From Magnaporthiopsis rhizophila (Eukaryota > Ascomycota > Sordariomycetes > Magnaporthales > Magnaporthaceae), in the NCBI GenBank assembly GCA_003049465.1, contig PYSS01000043.1:124001-188000 (forward strand): 64,000 bases of DNA, read 5' to 3'. This document shows, piece after piece, positions 56,160 through 64,000 of the stretch. Numbering within the stretch: position 1 is the first letter of the stretch; each line of letters begins with the position of its first letter. The notes beneath the pieces were generated by a model, which searched no databases, was not told where the DNA came from, and saw only the letters and a program-made list of their open reading frames with translations. A program made the translations under genes and the position numbers.

Positions 56160-58657
56160 ATGAGCGTCCGCGTTCTAGTAAACTCGGCACTCGTTTGTCT
56201 GGCTGGAGTCACGCTCACGAGCGCGGCTGCGGTAGCGAGAAGTAACCCTGAGACTGTCAAACCGACGGTGGACCTTGGGTATGCCGTCTATCGGGGTGTC
56301 GAAAACGGGACCACCGGGTTGACCGTTTGGAAAGGGTAAGCGGAGGCAGAAACGCATTTTGCCGTGAAGGGGACAGTAGGATGGAAGAGAAACCATGGGC
56401 AGCGTCACTAACACGAGATCACGTATGCCGAACCCGCGCTTTCCGCCGCCGCCGCCGCCAAAAAAAAGAATACGATATGCAGCGCCTCCGACAGGAAAGC
56501 TGAGGTGGCAAGCGCCCAAGCCTCCGCTGGAGGACCGGGCAGGTGTCGTGGTGGCCGATACGTTTGGGCCGCAATGTCCACAGCAGGGTCCGGCCTCGGG
56601 GTTCGCCCCGTCCTTTTGGGCGGTCGATGAGGACTGCCTCTACCTGAACGTCTACACACCCACCGAGAAGAGAAACCCTGTCGCCACTGAGAAGGGTGAG
56701 GGAGCGGACGATGGGGACTCGGATTCGTCGACGGGTGGCCTCCCCGTCCTCGTGTTTATTCACGGAGGCGGATATGGGAGCGACAACTCGAAGCGGGACA
56801 TGAGCGAGTTCATCAACGCCAATGGCAACAGACTCGTCGCCGTCTCGATACAGTATCGGGTAGGTTTCGTTCGGTATTGTTCAGTGCAGCAACTACCTCT
56901 TGCATCGTCATGCATTGGACTCGTTTTGCCAACACACAAGCTGACTTCTGAACAATCAATCAGCTGGGTGCGTTTGGCTTCCTGGCATCACCCGAGATCA
57001 AGGCCAAGGGGGCTTTGAATGCGGGTCTTTTGGACCAAGAGTTCGCCTTGCAATGGGTTCAACGCCATATTTCCAAGTTCGGAGGCAACCCACACAGGGT
57101 TACTCTCTATGGCGAGTCGGCTGGCGGGGGCACTGTGATGATCCTCTCCGTCGCCAGGGACGGAAAGACGGGCACGTCGCTCTTTCGAAATGTAAGAGAG
57201 AGTCCTCCGGGAACAGAAGAGACATGGGTGCTGACAGGATCAAACAAAAGGCCATCGCTGCGTCGCCGTACCTGCCCACGCAACCTTACTACGATGATGA
57301 GATCCCTAAAAACCGTTACCGCGACTTCGCGATAGCCGCGGGCTGCCCCGGCTCGGGTCCGGTCTTCGACTGCCTTGTCTCGACCGACAGCCAGACGCTG
57401 ATGCTCGCCAACGCCAACGCCACGGGCCCTCGCAGTGGCGTCCCGTTTGGAAACTGGTAGGCTAGGCTGGCTTGCGGCATATTTTCAAGATTCTTGACCA
57501 CATCTCTCCTTCTTCTCCTAACCTACTCAGAACTGACCACAGCTCATTCCGCAGGGCCTTCATCCCCGTAACGGACGGGACATACCTCACAGCGCCAGCC
57601 AGCAGCCTCCTATCTCGCGGGCTAGTCAATGGGAGAAGAATTTTGACAGCGGTAGGTGCCACCCTGTCCTTCCAGGATGTGCTAAAAACACCATGGGTTA
57701 TTATAGCCTTGAACCGCGGAGCTACCAGCGACCTGGAGATCCATAACTCACTATCTTGCGATGGCTGAACAGAACAACGCCAATGAGGGGGCCTTTTTCG
57801 TGCCCACAACGGTCAGTACCGAAGAGGTGCTGCGGGCGTGGATAAAGAGCAACTATGTCAACCTGTCGGAGCAAAACGTCACGGCCATCCTCGACGCCTA
57901 CCCGAGCGCCCCGGGTCCCGACGATCCGAACAGCCCACGTTTCGAGACCAGCGGCCTCGGCCCGGCCACTGCCGTCAACGTCAGCCAGGTCGCCACGGGT
58001 CACCAGCAGAGGGCCTTCAACATCTACGCGGAGTCTACCTTTGTCTGCCCGGCCTACTGGCTGGCTGACGCCTTTAGCGGCGCCAGGGGTCGCGAGAGCT
58101 TTTTCTACCAGTACTCGATTCCCTTTGCCCGCCACGGCGTCGACCTCACGGCCGCATTTCTTCCGCCTGAGCCGTCGCATGGTCCCGATTTTATCCAGGC
58201 TTTTAGACGTAAGCTTATGTCATTTATGTCAAGAAAAAAAAAACGAACAAGAACAGGTCATTACTGGCTCTAGCTGGCCACATGACAGACTTGCGTGGGT
58301 TATTAGTGCTAATGACAATGCGACCGCTCTCCAGGAATGTACGGCAACTTCATTGTCAGCGGCAACCCCTCCATCGACAACAGGCTGGCCAACGGCGCCT
58401 CGGCCCCGGACCAAAACAAGCCGAATCCGGCAAGCCGCTGGCCGAGGTGGACGGTGGACAACCGCGCCTTTCTCAACCTGAACCAGACCGGCGGGACCCC
58501 GTACAGGGTGCTGAGCTCGACCGGGGTTATGGTTACAGAGTTCTCCCAGCCGGGCTTGAGAAACGACTTCTCGCAGGCCGACGCCAACTCGTGGGAAGGT
58601 GGACGAGGGCGGAGGTGTGACTTTTGGAAAACGATTAACGCCTTTGTGCCTCAGTGA
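56160..58657 (+). CDS. Secreted type-B carboxylesterase
   Basis: Alpha/beta-hydrolase of the carboxylesterase/lipase type-B family, probably secreted to hydrolyse esters; the substrate is unknown. Seven exons, 56160-56335, 56469-56859, 56964-57191, 57251-57456, 57555-57651, 57773-58208 and 58335-58657, give 618 aa. A signal peptide (VLVNSALVCLAGVTLTSAAA) leads to GYAVYRGVENG. The oxyanion-hole motif is FIHGGGYGSDN. The catalytic triad is Ser241 (GESAG), Glu371 (NANEGAF) and His487 (FARHGVD). An EDCLYLNVYTP motif is present. Two acceptors end AAG rather than CAG; the first follows a GCC repeat and an A-run (about 56444-56468). All phases agree, so the gene looks intact. Confidence 0.87.
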
Positions 58658-58726
58658 AGCGCAGGCTATATACTGGCAGGAGCTAGAGATTCCTTTGCCC
58701 AAGTCACGGCATCTGGGCTTGCAATA

Positions 58727-58750
58727 CAATAAAATAAAATAAAATAAAAA
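58727..58750. repeat. ATAAA microsatellite
   Basis: Tandem ATAAA units read directly, about 70 bases after the carboxylesterase stop. They contain AATAAA and may act in 3' end formation. Confidence 0.6.
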
Positions 58751-58921
58751 TTAAAAAGAACTACTCGAACTGGCACAAAGATTATGTCCGCCCTCAGGGT
58801 TACCGTGTCAAAGCAGCCAACACGGACAACTCATCCTTTTCACAACCAGTCAACATCCCCGTACTCGGATTCAGGTACAGCGTTGCCAGATGTGTAAAAA
58901 GTCGGACGGGAGGTGGACCCG

Positions 58922-59329
58922 TCACCGCCGCATGGTGGAGATGACGGTCGCGAGGTCCAGCCTCGTGTCCACCACAACGTTGACGGAGCCTTCGGTGCAG
59001 GTGAGCAGGTGCAGCCGGCAGTGGCGCCTGGTCTCGCGGAGGAAGTCGGCCAGGGCGCGCAGGTAGTCGGCCATGTTGCAAAGCAAGGTGTCATCCATGC
59101 CGACGAACGCCTCCGAGTCCGCGTCCTGGTTGCGGTCGCTGTCCATGTTGTGCCAGTACACCCGGGGCTCCGGGTGCGAAACCCCACGGGGCCTGCCCCG
59201 GTCCAGCTCGGATTCTTGATATGCTGTTGTTGTCGTCCGGGCGCGCTTGGGCCTGTCCCTGTCCCTTCCTGATTCGCGCCCGGTGCCGCGGCCGGGTGTT
59301 GATGCCCATTTTGGCGACGACGATGCCAT
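58922..59329 (-). CDS. Small hypothetical protein
   Basis: Open frame of 135 aa from the ATG at 59329. The N-terminal half is basic and rich in Arg, Thr and Gly (disordered). The second half looks ordered, with MDDTLLCNMADYLRALADFL, CRLHLLTCTEGSVNVVVDTR and a hydrophobic helix-strand pattern. No family is recognised. It lies tail to tail with the carboxylesterase. It may be a lineage-specific gene or a chance GC-rich frame; the ordered half makes it worth keeping. Confidence 0.4.
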   Translation of the reverse strand: MASSSPKWASTPGRGTGRESGRDRDRPKRARTTTTAYQESELDRGRPRGVSHPEPRVYWHNMDSDRNQDADSEAFVGMDDTLLCNMADYLRALADFLRETRRHCRLHLLTCTEGSVNVVVDTRLDLATVISTMRR

Positions 59330-61163
59330 CGTCAGTAGGATGTTATGTAGCTGAGGCAAGCAGGTGACAGTTATGTTGGGCTTGTGTGTTAGTCTTGGTC
59401 TAGAGGATGGAGATATTCCGGTCAAGCTGTCCCACTTGTCTCTTCAGGTAATGCGGATTGCGGGAAGATAAAGAGGAGGAAGCTGTCGAGGAGCAGTCGG
59501 GGAATAGAAGCGTCCCATCAAAACATATATACATAACAATGATACACGTTGTGATTGTGACACCACAACTAGGTGGCGACAGGAGGCACACGCGGGCGCA
59601 TCACCCCAAGATAACATTGGGTGGGCCAACTGGTGAGTCGGGACTCTGCCAGAGAGACACTTTGGTTCTCAACTGAAGCTTTAGACACCAAGCAGCGGTG
59701 ACTCTCTGACCGCCCCAATAAAAGAAACTCCAAGTTCAGAAGGAAGTCATCACTTTCAATCACCGCATTGCAATCATGTGTATTGCTCCATCTGAGAGGC
59801 CCCCGGGTTTTGGCGAGCGACGACCAGAGAAAGGAATTATTGGACGGGCGTGGTTGTGGATTTGATGCTTAGGTCTTTGGTACCGGGAATATCTCGCTCT
59901 TCGGTTCCGTCTTGATGAGCCCAACCACCTTTATAGGTGAAGCCACAAATTTCAAAGTTTGGAGCTCTTAGGCATCCAGGCCACAAGCGAGAGAGTCGGC
60001 CATCTTCCAGCCCAGGCGAGTGCTCTAGACTCCTTGGCCAGGGCCTGACGCGTCTCGCGCTCATGCAAGCACTACGTGGATGGACGAGGTCCCGGGTTGA
60101 TTGCTGACGGGGCTCGTGAGGCAGCAGAGCAGCATGCAAATCAAGATGCTGGCTGCAACGACGATCTGGTCTGGCCTCGATGCCAGAGGGTGCATTTGAT
60201 TGTGTGCATTTGCGTTGGAGGAAAAGCGCTCCACACCTAATGAGCGTCACCCGACGCCCCGTCATCCCTGCTTGGGCTGCGGGAGCGAATCCAGCGCCAA
60301 GATGGGGCTAGCCTACCGCAATCACAGGGCCGCTCCCACCGGACGCCCACCGCCTCAACTGTTTCCAGGCCCATGCCCCTCTCCGTCGGCACCCAGGCGA
60401 CCAGCTGGGCTGTCCACCAGACGCCGATGACGTAGGCCTTCGTCCCAGCTCTGACACAGCAACACAGCACACGGCACAGGGCATCTTTGAGCTCGACCTC
60501 AATAACTCAGCCGAAGTTCTAGGCAGCGATACGACACGCGGAAAGCATGAGTGTGTGCCTCGTTGTACAACAAGCCTAGTGAGGAGAAAATAAAGTGGGA
60601 AAATTGCTGGCTGCTGGCTGCTGCTTTGTCCGCATGCTGCCTTGTGACATGCATTGGTGTCCTGCTTTGGTGTCGAGGGGCACTGCGTTGCGCTGCAAGC
60701 CCAATTTTTTTTTTTTTTCTTTTTTTTTTTTTTCTTTTTTTTTCTCTTTTAGCTGGCAAACGAGTCGAGCTAGTCCCGTGGTATGGTGGGGGAAGGAGCG
60801 AGGGGAGCTGGGCCAAGGTACCACGGTACCTGCCACTGCACCCAAAGGTACATCAGCCGGGCTGGCGAACGGGCATGCTTGCATGCCTGCCCGGTCCATT
60901 GTGCATCGATCATCCATCCGGTCTTAGCTTCCGCCGCTTCCATTCTTCTACGCTCGACCTCGCCCCCGCCCCCTTGCCGGCCTTTTTCTTCCCGTCCGTC
61001 CCGATCTATCCCTTTCTGCCCAGCCTTAATCCCTCTGGCGCCGACATGACGCCCGCCCTCTTCGACCCGCCGCCTCACAAGACCAGATAGAGACCGACTC
61101 CCCCAGACCTAGACCGATCCGACGGCGGCGCCCTTGGCCTGCCACAAAACCCTTTCGCCGACC
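59330..61163. other. Intergenic upstream of REEP gene
   Basis: About 1.8 kb without a supportable gene. A strongly T-rich tract spans about 60705-60750. A pyrimidine-rich, TATA-poor stretch just before 61164 is the likely promoter/leader of the REEP gene. Confidence 0.45.
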
Positions 61164-62443
61164 ATGTTTGACATCTTCGCGAAGACGCTTTCGTACGTTG
61201 CTGCCGGCTGCCCCGCGTCGAGACCTGAAGGCTAACCTAAACACTTGCCCAAGCAATACAGCTCAATCGCGTCCTTCCTCTTTCCCCTCTTTGCTTCCTA
61301 CAAGGCCCTCAAGACCTCAGACCCGGCCCAGCTGACGCCATGGCTGATGTACTGGGTTGTTCTTGCCTGTGCTCTCCTGGTTGAGTCCTGGACCGACTGG
61401 TTTCTCTGCTGGTATGTCAACCTGTCTTTTGTGCGTGTGTGCTGCTTGCCCTCGCTGTTCGCTGACCTTCCCTGGTTGTAATACTCAGGGTACCCTTCTA
61501 CGCCTATATGCGCCTGTTTTTCTTCCTGTACCTCATCCTGCCCCAGACACAGGGCGCCCGCATCATCTACCAGGAGCACATCCACCCATACCTGCAGAAG
61601 AACGAGGACGCCATCGACGAGTTCATCGCCTCGACCCACGAGCAGCTGCGAGCCGCCGGCCTGGCTTACGTTCAGGACGCTATCGAGTGGTTCAAGACCA
61701 AGGTCCTCGGCCTACCGCCCACGCCCGAGCCGGCCCCACCCCCGACGGCCGCCCAGTCGGCCCAGTCCTACGCCCAGAACCTGTTTGCCAGGTTTAACAT
61801 GCCCGCCGCCAGCTGGGGTGGCGCCGCCGGTGCTTCTTCAGACCCTGCTGCGGCCGGAAATGACGTATTCGGCATGTTGGCAGGCGCCGTGAGCGCCGCC
61901 CTTGGCGCGTCCTCCACTGCCGCCCCTAAGGATGGCGCCGCCGCGAGGAGCTCCAACACCCGGGGTAGCATCATCCCCAGCTCCGTCGGCGAGGCCGACA
62001 AGGCCGACTTCATCGCGACCCAGCGCGATCGCCTCACCACATTGCTGGCCGCGCTCGACCGCGAAGCGGCCCAGCTTCCCAATGCCCCAACTTCGTCGTC
62101 GACCCCTTCCGCTCCGGCGCAGTCGAGGTTCGGCCGTGTTCTTGAGGTCATGGAGGGTCTGAACCTGGAAAAAAATGTCAGCTCGGGCAGCTTCCCTTGG
62201 AACAGCTCGAGCGCAACCGATGAGTCCTCGAGCAGTGGGTTGACCAAGTCGCGCAGTGAGCAGGACTTTGAGAAGATCGAGGCCGAAAGCGGGGCCGAGG
62301 ACGCTGACGACGGCACGGGCGTTCGGCGCCGCGGGCCTCAGGCCGGTGGCGCCTGGAACCCTTTCGGCTGGGGAGCTTCGCCGTCGGCTGGCGGCCCAGG
62401 CGCCCACCCCAATACTGGCGCGAGCTCCGGTGTTGACAAGTGA
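61164..62443 (+). CDS. REEP/DP1/YOP1-family ER-shaping protein
   Basis: TB2/DP1/HVA22 family membrane protein that bends ER tubules through hairpin segments. Three exons, 61164-61192, 61262-61411 and 61489-62443, encode 377 aa. The DP1 domain covers about residues 8-110: FPLFASYKALKTSDPAQL, LMYWVVLACALLVESWTDWF, VPFYAYMRLFFFLYLILPQT, GARIIYQEHIHPYLQKNE. Both junctions rebuild conserved residues (TC|C Ser, TG|G Trp before VPFYAY). Classical Yop1 is about 180 aa, so the 260-residue Ala/Ser/Pro-rich tail makes this the longer fungal type. The tail is probably cytosolic and disordered. It converges with MGM101. Confidence 0.9.
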
Positions 62444-63200
62444 ACGAATGGGGTACGACACACGCATTTACGCTGCCATTGTTACTGCCTTTGGTTCACG
62501 TTTGTAAAACCTCGAACGCCTTTTATCCTTCTTTAGTCAAGGGTGCTTTCGGATTCGGTGGGCTTGCATGGGATCATTCTTTAGCCCGAGAAATAGGGGC
62601 CAAGAGGAAACCCGTACAATTAGAGCTTGTTGCAGGGTGGACTCTTTATGTCCTACATGGCCGGTGCCAGCTTGCTTGTGATGATTTGCACAGGCTTGTA
62701 CATAGGTAGTTACCGGCATCTGCAGAGACCACAGTTATGCGCAGGTTTCTGCCAATTTTGCGCTGGTTCATCATCACCGATCATTGATAAAGAGGCCGGC
62801 AGGTACTCTGTATATATATAACACAGGTTACTGTCCGGACTTTGGTTTGGTACATGTTTCAACAGCATGGACATGCTCATCGGTTTACATACTTTTGTTC
62901 TATTTTACATGCAGTTCATGAGACGGGTGACGCTACTTAGTACATACAACATCAGGTACCTAGACAGTCCATAGTCTAAAAGCTCCTGTAGTGAGATCAT
63001 GCCGTGGACCCAGATGGCCGGCAATCAAAATATTCTAAGAGCGGAGGGTGCGGTGGCGATTGCTTCTGGCGCGTGCTTCTATCAACAGTTCGCCCATAGC
63101 CAAAGAGTCGAGGTCGGCACGCCGCTGAGTATGCATGCTGCAGAGCGGAACAAACATGTCCTCATCAACCAGCCGGACAGACCCGCGGCTCGTTCCAGTC
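62444..63200. other. Convergent REEP/MGM101 3' spacer
   Basis: AT-richer spacer with both 3' UTRs and a TATATATATA near 62812-62821. No gene is supported. Confidence 0.5.
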
Positions 63201-64000
63201 TCATGATTTCTTGTAAGGATAGGCGATGTCGCCGTCCTTGCGCATCCAGATCTGGCGCTTCTTCTTGGTGACGACGTGCTCGACCCAGACCTCCTGGGCG
63301 TAATTCTTCTTGAAGGAGCGGATGAAGCGCGGGTCCCAGAGCTCGGAGCCGATACCGAGGTCCTTGCAGCAGCGCATCAGGGCGTTGGACTTGCAGCCCT
63401 CGCCGGCGGTGGGGATCGACTCGTCGCTAAAGTATTGGCACTCGCCTCGGGCCTGGCTGACGAATCTGTGTTTTGTAAAATGTAAAAAGTTTTTGTTTAG
63501 TGAAGGGGCGTGTAATAAAGGATATAGAGAGACTTGGGATAGAAAAAAAAAAAAAAAAAAACTCACCTGCCATGCGCAATGAGCGCATACTCCCTCGTGA
63601 CGATCTTGTCACCGACGATGAGCTCGCCGCGTGGCGCCAAGCCCCAGCCGCCGGGTCCAAATGCGCGGTTCAGGATGCGGCGGTACTTGATCTCGGGCAG
63701 GTAGATGATGCCGTCGGGCTTGACCTCGACGTCCTCCGGGTCGAGCGGGGCCATGAGGATCTGGGCCGCCTCGGGGCTGTAGGGGACCGAGCCGAGGCCG
63801 TGGAAGGAGGCGGACCAGTCGATGGTGCCGTCGCCGCCGGCGGCCAGGTCGGGCACGGGCGCGAAGCTCGAGGCGGCCGTTGCGGCCTCGCCGGGCGTCG
63901 CCGCCGCCTGCGGGTCCAGGATCGGGGTGGCGGGCGGCTCTGGCGCGGACGAGGACTTGGGCGCGGCGGTGGTGGTGGAGGAGGAGGTCGTCGCCGACGG
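63201..64000 (-). CDS. Mitochondrial genome maintenance protein MGM101, 5' partial
   Basis: Mitochondrial single-strand-annealing recombination protein related to Rad52, needed to keep mtDNA. The exons seen are 63465-63201 and 63567 to beyond 64000, in frame to the window edge, so the start and mitochondrial presequence lie outside. The visible part begins with a Ser/Thr/Pro/Ala-rich linker. The core follows: DWSASFHGLGSVPYSPEAAQ, VKPDGIIYLPEIKYRRILNR, FGPGGWGLAPRGE, REYALIAHGRF, QARGECQYF and ALMRCCKDLGIGSELWDPRF. It ends KDGDIAYPYKKS. The junction AG|A rebuilds Arg. The intron carries 19 T right after the GTGAG of the donor (coding strand). Confidence 0.93.
63543..63561. repeat. A19 homopolymer in MGM101 intron
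   Basis: Nineteen A on the plus strand (T on the coding strand), touching the donor site of the MGM101 intron. Read directly from the sequence. Confidence 0.85.

Noticed and set aside
50513..58657. CDO, AAA ATPase and carboxylesterase as a biosynthetic cluster
   Set aside because: They are same-strand neighbours but share no pathway, and no core synthase or regulator lies nearby.

Overview
This window is nuclear DNA of a filamentous ascomycete (Pezizomycotina, probably a Sordariomycete). Genes carry short introns of roughly 50-100 bases with GT..AG borders and CTAAC-type branch sites. They are monocistronic and lie on both strands, and the core proteins match fungal families. The class-level placement is inference from family resemblance, not from a search.

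I resolve 23 loci, most with full exon structures read from splice signals and protein continuity. From 0-10 kb: a TMEM42-like drug/metabolite-superfamily membrane protein (-), a broken cysteine-rich gene (+), TFIIA small subunit TOA2 (-) divergent from V-ATPase subunit c'' VMA16 (+), and an unknown tail-anchored protein (+). From 10-24 kb: a mitochondrial K+/H+ exchange-related protein (-), SRF1-like phospholipase D regulator (+), DNA polymerase epsilon subunit DPB3 (-), a CLC chloride transporter with a 16-base micro-exon (+), a small His-rich single-pass protein (-), and a DUF3112 multi-spanning protein (-). About 5.4 kb without any supportable gene follows.

From 29-46 kb: a secreted-entry, single-pass SH3 protein (+), intronless VPS15 (+), PP2A catalytic subunit (-, seven exons), exocyst EXO84 (-) and TOM20 (+). 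From 46-64 kb: tRNA wybutosine enzyme TYW1 (-), cysteine dioxygenase (+), a fungal AAA ATPase (+), a secreted type-B carboxylesterase (+), a small hypothetical gene (-), a REEP/YOP1-type ER-shaping protein (+), and MGM101 (-), which runs off the right edge.

Most genes are housekeeping: transcription, vacuolar acidification and ion transport (VMA16, CLC), membrane traffic and autophagy (VPS15, EXO84, REEP), mitochondria (TOM20, MGM101, KHE-related), replication (DPB3) and signalling (PP2A). I see no biosynthetic cluster, transposon, CRISPR array, rRNA or convincing tRNA. The most unusual items are the cysteine-rich gene interrupted by one in-frame stop, the CLC micro-exon, the PP2A terminal micro-exon encoding the regulatory tail, and the long gene-free stretch before the SH3 gene. 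I did not find a clearly new multi-gene system.
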